The position numbers were made by a program, and so were the translations under genes. Below the pieces are notes generated by a model. That model had not been told where the DNA came from, searched no databases, and worked only from the letters and a program-made list of their open reading frames with translations. DNA of 23,928 nt from JAIOSM01 sp964565415 (GTDB lineage Bacteria; Desulfobacterota; Desulfobacteria; Desulfobacterales; Desulfobacteraceae): contig CAZMEX010000052.1 of NCBI GenBank assembly GCA_964565415.1, positions 1 to 23,928 on the forward strand, in the 5' to 3' direction. Below are positions 1 through 7,575 of this stretch, piece by piece. How positions within the stretch are numbered: position 1 is the first letter of the stretch; each line of letters opens with the position of its first letter.

Positions 1-890
1 ATAATACCTGTTTCAAAAAATTTTAAAAACCCGTTCATAATAGCTGAGATGTTACCGGCATTGCCAATTGGTACAACTACTACCTTATCATCCATTTTAT
101 AATCAAAGTCCTGGGCAATTTCATAGGCATATGATTCCTGGCCAAGGATGCGCCACGGGTTTTTGGAATTGAGTAGAACCACAGAGTATTTTTCAGACAA
201 ATTTTCCACAATTTTCATACAATCATCAAAAACACCAGGTATTTCAAATACTTGTGCTCCACTCCCCAGGGGTTGAGAGAGCTGCTGTGGTGTTACTTTA
301 TTATAGGGTAGAAGCACTGCTGATTTAACATGGGGTTGAAGATACGAAGCATATAGTGCTGCTGCAGCTGATGTATCTCCGGTTGATGCACAAATAGCAA
401 TAATGTCTGATACCATATTGTTGTCTAATAAATATTTAATATTTGACATGGCACTTGCCATACCTCTATCTTTAAAAGAACCACTGGGATTTTGCCCATC
501 ATTTTTATAGAAAAATTTAATATTGAGTTTTTCTTCCAGCTTTTGATTAGCTTCAACAACAGGCGTATTCCCTTCGCCAAGAAAGACAATTGAGCTTTCA
601 GGAATAGAAGCCCCTGTAAATTCATGGAATCTGTATATTCCCCTAAAAGCGGGTATTTTTAGTACCCTTCTGAAATCGAAAATTTTCTGCCATGTCTCAC
701 CACTAATTTTTTTTAGTGATTCAGCACGTCTGTCATGGATTAATAAGACCTCTTTACAATCAGGGCAAACATATAAAGGCTTATCTATGGGAAATTGGGC
801 AAAACAGCCAAGGCATTCATAAAACAATTCACCTTCTGGTTTTGGAATAATGTATTGCTGAATATCTACAGGAAAATCACTCAGATTCAT
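1..890 (-). CDS. thrC: Threonine synthase, 3' end cut by window edge
   Basis: PLP enzyme that converts O-phosphohomoserine to threonine in the cytoplasm. I translated the minus strand by hand; 296 codons are visible and the C-terminus lies outside the window. The N-terminus carries a zinc-ribbon-like pair, C26-x2-C29 and C42-x2-C45, as found in the longer threonine synthase class. The PLP lysine motif SGSFKDRG follows, with K140 as the expected Schiff-base residue, then the glycine/serine-rich loop ASTGDTSAAAA and a late VPIGNAGN phosphate-binding motif. The start ATG at 890 overlaps the end of serS by 14 bp, so the two are probably co-transcribed. The nearest GGAGG is about 17 nt upstream and inside serS codons, so translational coupling is more likely than a strong separate start. 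Family assignment is firm; related PLP lyases are less likely because of the zinc ribbon. Confidence 0.9.
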   Translation of the reverse strand, partial: MNLSDFPVDIQQYIIPKPEGELFYECLGCFAQFPIDKPLYVCPDCKEVLLIHDRRAESLKKISGETWQKIFDFRRVLKIPAFRGIYRFHEFTGASIPESSIVFLGEGNTPVVEANQKLEEKLNIKFFYKNDGQNPSGSFKDRGMASAMSNIKYLLDNNMVSDIIAICASTGDTSAAAALYASYLQPHVKSAVLLPYNKVTPQQLSQPLGSGAQVFEIPGVFDDCMKIVENLSEKYSVVLLNSKNPWRILGQESYAYEIAQDFDYKMDDKVVVVPIGNAGNISAIMNGFLKFFETGI

Positions 891-2160
891 TTTGAATTGT
901 TTTTTGACCTCCCATATATGATTGAAGTGCTTTTGGAATCGCAACAGAACCATCTGACTGTTGAAAATTCTCAAGTATTGCTGCAAATGTTCTACCTACA
1001 GCTAATCCTGAACCATTAAGAGTGTGCACAAATTCTAATTTTTTATCTCCTTTTTTTCGGAATTTTATTCCTGCCCTTTTAGCCTGAAAAGTTTCACAAT
1101 TACTACAGGAAGAAATCTCTCTATATTTGTTTTGTCCTGGCATCCAGACTTCTATATCATAGGTTTTGGTTGCAGCAAACCCCAGGTCTCCAGAACATAG
1201 AGTTACAACCTGATAGGGAAGTTCAAGTCGTTGCAGTATGGTTTCAGCATTTAATAGCAGGGATTCAAGCTCATCATATGAAGTATCAGGGGTTGTGTAT
1301 TTTACAAGTTCTACCTTATTAAACTGATGCTGCCTGATAAGTCCCTTGGTATCACGCCCGTAGGACCCTGCTTCAGATCGGAAGCAGGGGGTGAATGCTG
1401 TAAATTTTATGGGCAGTTTGCTTTCGTCTATTGTTTCCCTGGCGTAAACATTTGCCATGGGAACTTCAGAGGTTGGTATAAGATAGTAATCCAAGCCTTC
1501 GAGCTTAAAAAGATCTTCTTCAAATTTAGGCAGCTGTCCTGTACCTGTCATTGTTCTGCTGTTAACAATCAATGGCGGAAGAATTTCTTTATACCCATGT
1601 TCATTAATATGGATATCAAGCATAAAACTGATAAGAGCTCGTTCAAGTTTTGCACCGGAGCCAAGATAGAGTGGAAACCGTGATCCTGCAATTTTAGCAG
1701 CCCTTACAAAATCGAGAATACCAAGATTTTCTCCTATATCCCAATGGGGTTTTATTTCAAAATCAAAATTTGGCACCTCACCATGTTTTTTTAAAAAAAT
1801 ATTATCTTCTTCATCCTGACCTTCTGGCACATCTGGATGAACAATATTTGGAATGGCAATTAAAAAGTCATTAATATTTTTTTCTACCTCTGAAAGAATT
1901 TTTTCAAGTTTTTTAATATCTTCTGAGACGGCACGAGTTTCTTCAATGCTTGCCCTGGCATCTTTGCCTGCTTTTTTCATCTGTGCAATTTTATCAGATG
2001 CAACATTTCTCTTATTTCTAAGTGTTTCAATCTTTAAAAGAATTTCTCTTCTTTTTTTTTCAATTGCTGAAAACCCTGCAAAATCAACGTTTGCACCCCT
2101 TTTTTTGACACCCTTTTCTACTTTTTCTAAATGCTCTCTTACATATTTTAAATCAAACAT
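877..2160 (-). CDS. serS: Seryl-tRNA synthetase
   Basis: Class II aminoacyl-tRNA synthetase that charges tRNA-Ser (and tRNA-Sec). The 427-residue length is standard for bacterial SerRS. Residues about 25-105 are rich in K/E/L heptads and form the antiparallel coiled-coil arm that grips the long variable arm of the tRNA. Motif 2 is visible at about residues 258-285 (FRSEAGSYGRDTKGLIR), and motif 3 near the C-terminus (NGSGLAVGRTFAAILEN). TSE in IPTSEVP is the usual serine-site loop. It is the first gene of a leftward pair with thrC. A plausible promoter (TTGACT, 17 bp, TATTTG) lies 61-89 bp upstream. The ribosome-binding site before the ATG is weak (AAAGAG). No sign of truncation. Confidence 0.97.
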   Translation of the reverse strand: MFDLKYVREHLEKVEKGVKKRGANVDFAGFSAIEKKRREILLKIETLRNKRNVASDKIAQMKKAGKDARASIEETRAVSEDIKKLEKILSEVEKNINDFLIAIPNIVHPDVPEGQDEEDNIFLKKHGEVPNFDFEIKPHWDIGENLGILDFVRAAKIAGSRFPLYLGSGAKLERALISFMLDIHINEHGYKEILPPLIVNSRTMTGTGQLPKFEEDLFKLEGLDYYLIPTSEVPMANVYARETIDESKLPIKFTAFTPCFRSEAGSYGRDTKGLIRQHQFNKVELVKYTTPDTSYDELESLLLNAETILQRLELPYQVVTLCSGDLGFAATKTYDIEVWMPGQNKYREISSCSNCETFQAKRAGIKFRKKGDKKLEFVHTLNGSGLAVGRTFAAILENFQQSDGSVAIPKALQSYMGGQKTIQNESE

Positions 2161-2220
2161 ATTTTAGTTATACTCTTTTATTAATTAGTTAAACTCAAAA
2201 AATATTTCTCTGACATAAAC

Positions 2221-2249
2221 CAAATACCACGCAAGTATCAAACAGTCAA
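2221..2249 (-). promoter_or_regulatory. Candidate sigma70-type promoter for serS-thrC
   Basis: Read on the minus strand: TTGACT (2244-2249), a 17-bp spacer, then TATTTG (2221-2226). The -35 is good and the -10 matches at four of six positions. It faces serS and lies back-to-back with a second candidate promoter for the cyclo-ligase gene. Confidence 0.42.
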
Positions 2250-2262
2250 TAATTATTGAGTA

Positions 2263-2288
2263 TTGACAATTGATAACCTGTGTATAAT
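2263..2288 (+). promoter_or_regulatory. Candidate promoter for the cyclo-ligase gene, short spacer
   Basis: Perfect TTGACA (2263-2268) and perfect TATAAT (2283-2288) are separated by only 14 bp instead of 16-18. The TATAAT is 43 bp upstream of the ATG. The short spacer may mean that TATAAT works with a different upstream contact, that the promoter depends on an activator, or that one of the two hexamers is chance. Confidence 0.4.
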
Positions 2289-2330
2289 ATTAACTAAAAT
2301 AATATTTTTGTCATAAAAAAGGAAGTAAAT

Positions 2331-2918
2331 ATGGATGAAATTAAAGAAGCAAGTGAGGATATTTTAGGAGATGTAACAAGAAGTATTGAAAAGTTTTCTA
2401 AAGAAGAACAAAAAGAGAAACAAAAAAAGATTGAGGAAAACCTTTTTGACTTTGCAAATTTCATAGAATCAAACATTACTTTTATATACACTCAGAAAGC
2501 TGGAGAATTCCCAACGGAAAATATAATCAGGCAAGCTTTAAAATTTGAAAAAGGTATTGTTCTTCCTGTTGACCCTGGTCCACAAAAATCAATCAAACTA
2601 TACAAGATAGGTGACTATGACACCGACCTTGTAAAAAACAAGAATGGTTTTCTGGAACCAGACACCGAAAAATGCAAGAGATTTTCATTGGAAGATGTCA
2701 GTATTGCAATTATTCCCGGGCTTGCATTTGATGACAAAGGCGGTCGCATAGGCTTTGGTGATAAATTTTATTTAAAATTGATAACAAGCCTGCCTGAAAC
2801 ATGCAGAAAAGTAGCACTTGCTTTTGAAGAGCAGATTGTTAATCATCTGGAGATGGATTCAAAGAAATATACTGTTGATATAATTATTACTGATAAAAGG
2901 ATAATTTATAAAATATAA
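2331..2918 (+). CDS. Divergent 5-formyltetrahydrofolate cyclo-ligase family protein
   Basis: The family converts 5-formyl-THF to 5,10-methenyl-THF with ATP, returning folate to the one-carbon pool. The recognisable block is P129-GLAFD-x3-GRIGFG, the family signature for PGxAFDxxGxRLGxG. The C-terminal VDIIITDKRIIY matches the usual VDxIxTE end. Two canonical loop residues differ: in G-[FY]-G-x-G-[FY]-Y-D the third glycine is K145 and the final aspartate is L148. The N-terminus lacks the usual start with a Lys/Arg pair and is instead a charged, coiled-coil-like stretch (residues 15-45, rich in K and E). Start ATG at 2331 has GGAAG 6 nt upstream. It is a single gene, divergent from serS and tail-to-tail with the K+ channel gene. 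It may be an active variant or a non-catalytic folate-binding paralogue. Confidence 0.75.
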   Translation: MDEIKEASEDILGDVTRSIEKFSKEEQKEKQKKIEENLFDFANFIESNITFIYTQKAGEFPTENIIRQALKFEKGIVLPVDPGPQKSIKLYKIGDYDTDLVKNKNGFLEPDTEKCKRFSLEDVSIAIIPGLAFDDKGGRIGFGDKFYLKLITSLPETCRKVALAFEEQIVNHLEMDSKKYTVDIIITDKRIIYKI

Positions 2919-2929
2919 TTTATAAATTA
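2916..2929. repeat. 14-bp perfect palindrome at the convergent gene end
   Basis: TAATTTATAAATTA reads the same on both strands and includes the stop codon of the cyclo-ligase gene. It lies inside a wider inverted repeat, GATAATT (2900-2906) and AATTATC (2931-2937), bridging the 17-bp gap between two converging genes. All pairs are A-T, so a stable intrinsic terminator is doubtful. Confidence 0.3.
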
Positions 2930-2935
2930 GAATTA

Positions 2936-3937
2936 TCATTCACAATTTAATGCTTTATGAAAAGAATTTTGTGCCTCGGTTTTTCCCATTGAGATGATTG
3001 TACCACCAGGTTCAATCATTGTATCAAACGATGGATTAAAATGCATTTTACCATTTTCCTTCTTGATTGCAATTATTATAAGATCATATTCCTGCCTGAT
3101 ACCCGAATCTTTAAGCATAACATTGGCATATTTTGATTGCGCGCTTACAATGGACTCTTCAATTTGAATTGCATCTTTTGATCTGGAGGTTGCAATATCC
3201 AAAAAACTGCTGACATTTGGACGAAGAAGCTTTAATCCCATGGAGATAGCACCGATTTCATATGGTGATTCTACAATATTTGCTCCGGCAATCAGGAGTT
3301 TTCGTTTGACTTTTTCATTGGTTGCTCTTGACATTATAAAAATTTCAGGATTCAACTGCCTTGCTGTAAGCACCAAAAAAACATTGGAAGTATCTGTTGC
3401 AACTGCTGTTACAAAAACCTTGGCTTTGTGTATCCCGGCTTTTTTAAGCAATATCTCATCAGATGCATCACCATGGAGATAAAGCATATTATCTTGCTCA
3501 AGCACAGGAATGAGCTCTTGATCCTGTTCTATTACAACTAACTTGGATGTCTCTTCTTTAATAAGATTACATAAAATTTTCCCTATTCGTCCATAGCCGC
3601 AGATAATATAATGATTATCCAGTTTATTTATTGCTTTATCCAATTTTCTTCTCCCTAACATGGTGATCAACTCACCTTCGACAATTGTTTTCATAAGTAC
3701 GCTTGCAAGATACAAAAAATAACCAACACCTGAAAAAATCAGAAATATGGTAAAGATTGTGCCTGCTGTGCTCATCTCATGTACTTGTGAGTATCCAACA
3801 GTACTGAGTGTTATTGCAGTCATGTATGCAGAGTCTAGAATGCTCCACCCCTCAATAAAAAAATATCCTGCTGTACCCATCCCAATTATAATTGTTGCTA
3901 TTGTAATTGATATTAAGGTCTGTCTGAATTTATCCAT
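2936..3937 (-). CDS. Two-helix potassium channel with RCK/TrkA domains
   Basis: Inner-membrane ion channel of the MthK/Kch type with a cytoplasmic regulatory domain. Helix 1 is about residues 8-27, then a pore loop, the filter at residues 46-50, and helix 2 about 58-82. The RCK (TrkA-N) Rossmann fold begins near residue 109 with GYGRIG (114-119), followed by VVIEQD. A TrkA-C-like domain fills about residues 245-325, ending in IISMGKTEAQ. The filter reads TVGYS instead of the usual TVGYG: S50 stands where the last glycine (G79 of KcsA) belongs. The 333-residue length fits the family. Start ATG at 3937 is preceded by an AT-rich leader with no clear Shine-Dalgarno. It stands alone, divergent from pcm. 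Potassium is the expected ion; the altered filter leaves selectivity open. Confidence 0.9.
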   Translation of the reverse strand: MDKFRQTLISITIATIIIGMGTAGYFFIEGWSILDSAYMTAITLSTVGYSQVHEMSTAGTIFTIFLIFSGVGYFLYLASVLMKTIVEGELITMLGRRKLDKAINKLDNHYIICGYGRIGKILCNLIKEETSKLVVIEQDQELIPVLEQDNMLYLHGDASDEILLKKAGIHKAKVFVTAVATDTSNVFLVLTARQLNPEIFIMSRATNEKVKRKLLIAGANIVESPYEIGAISMGLKLLRPNVSSFLDIATSRSKDAIQIEESIVSAQSKYANVMLKDSGIRQEYDLIIIAIKKENGKMHFNPSFDTMIEPGGTIISMGKTEAQNSFHKALNCE

Positions 3938-3945
3938 ATATAATT

Positions 3946-3975
3946 TTTATATTCTACGGGCGAAAAAATCAACAA
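3946..3975 (-). promoter_or_regulatory. Weak candidate promoter for the channel gene
   Basis: On the minus strand TTGTTG (3970-3975), an 18-bp spacer and TATAAA (3946-3951) precede the channel ATG at 3937. The -10 would lie almost on the start codon, leaving little or no leader. Low confidence. Confidence 0.22.
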
Positions 3976-4013
3976 ATATTAGAGTTTTTTAATGTTCAAT
4001 ATTCTGCATTCCC

Positions 4014-4042
4014 TTGACCGAAAGGAAGATAGCTGGTAATAA
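4014..4042 (+). promoter_or_regulatory. Candidate sigma70-type promoter for pcm-yqaA
   Basis: TTGACC (4014-4019), a 17-bp spacer and TAATAA (4037-4042). Transcription would begin about 4049, exactly at the first ATG of pcm. Either the mRNA is leaderless or translation starts at the second in-frame ATG (4091). Confidence 0.42.
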
Positions 4043-4048
4043 ACTGGC

Positions 4049-4711
4049 ATGAATAATCAATGGAAAAAGTATGATCGCTGGCGGGATGACATGGTTCAAG
4101 ATCAGATAATTTCCCGCGGTGTTACAGATATATCTGTTATCAAAGCAATGAGAAAAGTACCCAGACATCTTTTTATTAGTGAAGCGCTTACTGAAAGTGC
4201 ATATGGTGACCATCCTTTGCCCATTGGAGAAGGTCAGACAATTTCCCAGCCATACATTATTGCCGAGATGACCCAGGCACTTGAGCTTAAAGGAGATGAG
4301 AGAATACTTGAAATTGGAACAGGGTCAGGATATCAGGCTGCAGTCCTTGCAGAGATTGTTCATCGCGTGTATACCATTGAAAGGAATAACACTCTCTTTT
4401 TAAGCACAAAAAAGCTTTTTGACAGATTAAAATATCATAATATTGTAACAAAATATGCCGACGGTACCCTGGGATGGAATCAAGAGAGTCCTTTTGATGC
4501 AATCATTGTTACAGCAGGTGGGCAAAAAGTTCCAGAACCGCTTATCAAACAACTATCCCCGGGTGGCAAACTTATTATGCCCGTAGGTGGCAGCTTTAAC
4601 CAGGAACTTATAATAATTGAAAAAACAAAAACCGGTATTACCAGCAGAAGTCTGGGTGGATGCAGATTTGTAAAGCTGGTCGGTCGACATGGATGGAAGG
4701 GACAAAGGTAA
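4049..4711 (+). CDS. pcm: Protein-L-isoaspartate O-methyltransferase
   Basis: SAM-dependent repair enzyme that methylates isoaspartyl residues arising in ageing proteins so they can revert to aspartate. The 220 residues show the family in order: MVQDQIISRGVTD (N-terminal helix), VPRHLFI, YGDHPLPIGEGQTISQPYI (substrate loop), then SAM motif I ILEIGTGSGYQAA, the acidic YTIERN end of strand 2, and VTAGGQKVPEPL. The ATG at 4049 follows an in-frame TAA by two codons and has no good Shine-Dalgarno. A second in-frame ATG at 4091 (M15) is preceded by GGCGGGA about 5 nt upstream and begins exactly where many family members begin. With a promoter predicted to start transcripts near 4049, M15 is a serious alternative. 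The next gene follows after 3 bp, so this is an operon. Confidence 0.95.
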   Translation: MNNQWKKYDRWRDDMVQDQIISRGVTDISVIKAMRKVPRHLFISEALTESAYGDHPLPIGEGQTISQPYIIAEMTQALELKGDERILEIGTGSGYQAAVLAEIVHRVYTIERNNTLFLSTKKLFDRLKYHNIVTKYADGTLGWNQESPFDAIIVTAGGQKVPEPLIKQLSPGGKLIMPVGGSFNQELIIIEKTKTGITSRSLGGCRFVKLVGRHGWKGQR

Positions 4712-4714
4712 TTA

Positions 4715-5296
4715 ATGCTGAAGAAAATTTATGACTGGGTTTTACAATGGGCAGATAAACCTGGAGGAACATGGGCACTTTTTATTATTGCTTTTTGCGA
4801 AGCCTCTTTTTTTCCAATTCCACCCGATGTGTTATTAATTGCCCTTGCCGTAGGAGCTCCAAAAAAGTCCTATAAATTTGCATTGGTCTGTGCTGTTGGT
4901 TCAATCCTTGGTGCCTGTCTTGGATATTTTATCGGGTGGCAATTCATGGACTTAATAGGCAATAAAATTATCAGTTTTTATAACCTTACTGAGAAAGTTG
5001 ATTATATTGCTGAGCTTTATAGACAATGGGATGCATGGGCGGTATCTATTGCAGGTTTTACTCCTATTCCATATAAACTTTTTACCATTACTGCCGGAGC
5101 TTTTTCCATAAATTTTCCGATATTTTTAATTGCATCAGCAGTCTCCAGAACCCTGCGCTTTGTTCTTGTAGCAAGCTTAATATACTTTTATGGACCCAGC
5201 ATCCAAACCTTTATTGATAAATACTTTAATATTCTTGCTATTATTTTTGTTACTCTTTTAATTGCAGGCTTTGGCTTAATCAAAGTAGTTTTTTAA
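4715..5296 (+). CDS. YqaA family membrane protein (VTT/DedA superfamily)
   Basis: Inner-membrane protein of 193 residues with about four to five hydrophobic helices and the short YqaA-type layout of the VTT/SNARE-associated superfamily. Diagnostic motifs are the glycine/glutamate re-entrant start near residue 18 (GGTWALFIIAFCEASFFPIP), PIPPDVLLIA and the later GFTPIPYKLFTITAGAF. DedA relatives are implicated in membrane homeostasis and lipid-carrier or phospholipid flipping; the exact role of the YqaA branch is not known. The ATG lies 3 bp after the pcm stop, so translation is probably coupled. Its last 17 bp overlap the end of the oppositely oriented flavoprotein gene. Confidence 0.88.
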   Translation: MLKKIYDWVLQWADKPGGTWALFIIAFCEASFFPIPPDVLLIALAVGAPKKSYKFALVCAVGSILGACLGYFIGWQFMDLIGNKIISFYNLTEKVDYIAELYRQWDAWAVSIAGFTPIPYKLFTITAGAFSINFPIFLIASAVSRTLRFVLVASLIYFYGPSIQTFIDKYFNILAIIFVTLLIAGFGLIKVVF

Positions 5297-6881
5297 AATC
5301 ATGCAAAAGATGCTTTGCAGCATTGCGCCCTGCCATCATTGCCGGCGTATATCCCCCGTTATTAGACCATGCACTTGCAAGGTATAACCCCTTGATTGGT
5401 GTACGGGAGCCCAGGTGCTCCTTGTTGCGATCAAACCCATAGATTGCTCCTCCTGGATTCTTTGTATACCGAATATTTGTAAGTGGGGTGCCAATCTCCA
5501 TTACTTCAATGGATTTTTTAAGCCCGGGTATTAACAACTCTTCAACTTGTTTAATTAACTTATCAGCAAGCTCATACTTTTTTAAATTATATGCATCTTT
5601 ATTACCCTTAAAATAATCTTTTTCAAATTTTTCCCAAAAGCTGTAATCAGCCAGGGACATAATTGACATTGTTGATGTTCCCGGCAAAGAATAGCCTTTA
5701 AAAAGATTGTCATACAATGTCACGCTAATATCAGATGAAATGTAAGTCCCGGAGTACAAATGATTTTTATCATACCTGGCATCTTTACTGATATCAATCT
5801 CATAATCTTTAATGTGGGTGATTTCTCTATTCAAGCCTAGCCATACAACAAAACTTGAAAGCGATTTTCTATGGCTCTTCACTTTTTTTAAATAATTGTC
5901 GGGCACAGCATTGTCCGGCAGCATTTTTTCAAATACCACTGGAGCACTCGAATTTGCAATCACTGCTCTGGCAGGATAAATTTTATTTTGGAAGTCCTTT
6001 ACACCGTCTATTGAGTTCATTGAGTCTTTTCCACTCTTTTTTGACACCAGTATCTGCTTGACTTCAGTATCAAAAATTATTTGTCCGTTATTTTCATAGA
6101 CTGCATCAGCCAGGGCATTACTTAAATCCTGGGATCGGGTTTTATAATACTGTCCGCCAAAAACAAGATACTCGCCCGTTGCAATGGCATAAAACAAGGC
6201 ATTTGTTTCTGCTGGTGATGTTCCATAATAACCGCAAAAAGTCGAAAAGATTTTTTTAAGCTCAGGGCTTTTCACATGCATTGACATCCAGCTGTCAAGG
6301 GAAATATTCTCAAGTTTTTTTATCATGGGTTTTTTGGAAGAATGGCTCCAAAGTTCTTTAATGACTATCTCCATTTCAGAATAAAAATGAATTATTCCTG
6401 TTTTCTCTTTTGGGAATAGAGAAGAAAGCCTTTTTTTGATTTCTTCGGGGTTTTTTGCAGGCAGTGTAATATCATGATCTGTAGTAATAATTCTGCGCAA
6501 TTCAGGAGTGTAGGAAACCTTTAAACTCTTCCATACACCAAGATCGGATAATATTCTCTGAGGGATAGCATTCTCAGCAACTGTAGCATGTAAAGAGACA
6601 TCAAACTCAAATTTCCCCTCTTTTCTTTCAAAGGAGGTGGCATATCCACCCGGAATAGAGTGCTGCTCAATAAGGGTTACAGGGAATCCTGATTTTGCAA
6701 GGTATGCAGCTGATACGAGTCCTCCCAACCCTGCACCTATTACTACAATGGGAAAATCTTGCTTGCTGGGTATTGCAGATGCCAGCAAACCTAATTCTGT
6801 CCAGTCTATCATTGCGGCTGAACCTGACATTAAGAGTACTTTTAAGAATGATCGCCGTGATATATCTTTAAATGTTTTCAT
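5280..6881 (-). CDS. Tat-exported phytoene desaturase / retinol saturase-like FAD oxidoreductase
   Basis: A 533-residue FAD enzyme of the CrtI/CRTISO/RetSat superfamily, which desaturates, isomerises or saturates polyene or isoprenoid chains. The N-terminus holds a textbook twin-arginine motif, SRRSFLK (residues 8-14), followed by a modest hydrophobic stretch and a possible ASA cleavage site, so the folded flavoprotein should be periplasmic. The FAD-binding dinucleotide motif is VVIGAGLGGLVSAAYLAKSG (about 46-65), then the acidic LIEQ and GGYATSFER. The C-terminal FAD motif is GLYLASAWSNNGGYTPAMM, typical of the family. Start ATG at 6881 has AGGAG 6 nt upstream. It is second in an operon, 19 bp after the DUF2141 gene. 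Substrate unknown; no other carotenoid gene is in the window, so a carotenoid role is not shown. Confidence 0.85.
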   Translation of the reverse strand: MKTFKDISRRSFLKVLLMSGSAAMIDWTELGLLASAIPSKQDFPIVVIGAGLGGLVSAAYLAKSGFPVTLIEQHSIPGGYATSFERKEGKFEFDVSLHATVAENAIPQRILSDLGVWKSLKVSYTPELRRIITTDHDITLPAKNPEEIKKRLSSLFPKEKTGIIHFYSEMEIVIKELWSHSSKKPMIKKLENISLDSWMSMHVKSPELKKIFSTFCGYYGTSPAETNALFYAIATGEYLVFGGQYYKTRSQDLSNALADAVYENNGQIIFDTEVKQILVSKKSGKDSMNSIDGVKDFQNKIYPARAVIANSSAPVVFEKMLPDNAVPDNYLKKVKSHRKSLSSFVVWLGLNREITHIKDYEIDISKDARYDKNHLYSGTYISSDISVTLYDNLFKGYSLPGTSTMSIMSLADYSFWEKFEKDYFKGNKDAYNLKKYELADKLIKQVEELLIPGLKKSIEVMEIGTPLTNIRYTKNPGGAIYGFDRNKEHLGSRTPIKGLYLASAWSNNGGYTPAMMAGRNAAKHLLHDFKKLL

Positions 6882-6900
6882 CCTGATCTCCTGCTGTTAC

Positions 6901-7350
6901 CTATTTTATCTTAATAAAAATTTCCTGATCTGATGACTCAAATTTAAATACAACTTTTGAATATTTAGGAGGGCCAAAAGTGCTCCTTGCATTATTGGAA
7001 AACCCATAAGCTTCTTTAGGGATACCAAACATTGCAGTATCAAGTTCTCCATTGCTGTTCTCATCATGGAAGACTTTAACTCCATATTCACCAAATTCAA
7101 GGTTTTCTATAGTACACTGCACTTTTTTTTCTTTAACCGGCACTTTTTTTTCTCTGTAATTATTTCCCTCATCATAATCTGTTTTTGAATTTATAAGCGC
7201 AATCCTTGCTTCTCCATCACTTGTCTCGAATCCTGTAACATTAATGGTCAAACTTCCTGTTTCCAAATCAGTGACCTTTTTTTCCGCCACAGTTGCCAAA
7301 ATTGTAAAAGGGATTAAAATAATCGTAATAATAATTAATAATTGTTTCAT
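6901..7350 (-). CDS. Secreted DUF2141 family protein
   Basis: A 149-residue protein with a classical Sec signal peptide (MKQLLIIITIILIPFTILATVA, cleavage likely near residue 22) and a mature beta-rich domain. The features that identify DUF2141 are the opening SLTINVTGFETSDGEARIAL, the central LEFGEYGVKVFHDENSNGELD, in which DxNxNGxLD resembles a calcium-type acidic loop, and the following MFGIPKEAYGFSNNA. The function of the family is unknown. It is first in an operon with the exported flavoprotein, so both products should meet in the periplasm. AAGGAG lies well placed before the ATG. Likely promoter at 7416-7443, with a 16-bp palindrome in the leader. Confidence 0.85.
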   Translation of the reverse strand: MKQLLIIITIILIPFTILATVAEKKVTDLETGSLTINVTGFETSDGEARIALINSKTDYDEGNNYREKKVPVKEKKVQCTIENLEFGEYGVKVFHDENSNGELDTAMFGIPKEAYGFSNNARSTFGPPKYSKVVFKFESSDQEIFIKIK

Positions 7351-7381
7351 GCTTCTCTCTCCTTACAGTTTTTAAATTAGT

Positions 7382-7397
7382 ATTATTGAACAATAAT
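7382..7397. promoter_or_regulatory. 16-bp inverted repeat in the leader of the DUF2141 operon
   Basis: ATTATTG-AA-CAATAAT, perfect 7-bp arms. It lies just downstream of the expected transcription start of the leftward operon (around +12 to +27), a position suited to a repressor operator. No regulator gene for it is in the window. Confidence 0.35.
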
Positions 7398-7415
7398 TAT
7401 GTTCGTTTTGGTTTG

Positions 7416-7443
7416 ATATTATCTGTTTTATAGTTTGAATCAA
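7416..7443 (-). promoter_or_regulatory. Candidate sigma70-type promoter for the DUF2141-flavoprotein operon
   Basis: On the minus strand TTGATT (7438-7443), a 16-bp spacer and TAATAT (7416-7421). It would give a leader of about 59 nt containing the palindrome at 7382-7397. Confidence 0.45.
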
Positions 7444-7504
7444 TCTTTGAAAGACAGACGGTAAAAAAACTAAGATGGATGACATGATAGTGAGATAAAC
7501 CGTA

Positions 7505-7533
7505 TTGTCAGTTTCCCATATCTTTATTATAAT
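7505..7533 (+). promoter_or_regulatory. Sigma70-type promoter for the LytS-LytTR-EamA operon
   Basis: TTGTCA (7505-7510), a 17-bp spacer and a perfect TATAAT (7528-7533). The start of transcription would be near 7540, leaving about 35 nt before the ATG at 7576. This is the most convincing promoter in the window. Confidence 0.62.
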
Positions 7534-7575
7534 GTTTTTAAAAAAATAGATTGATAAAAAATTGTGGAGAGAATC

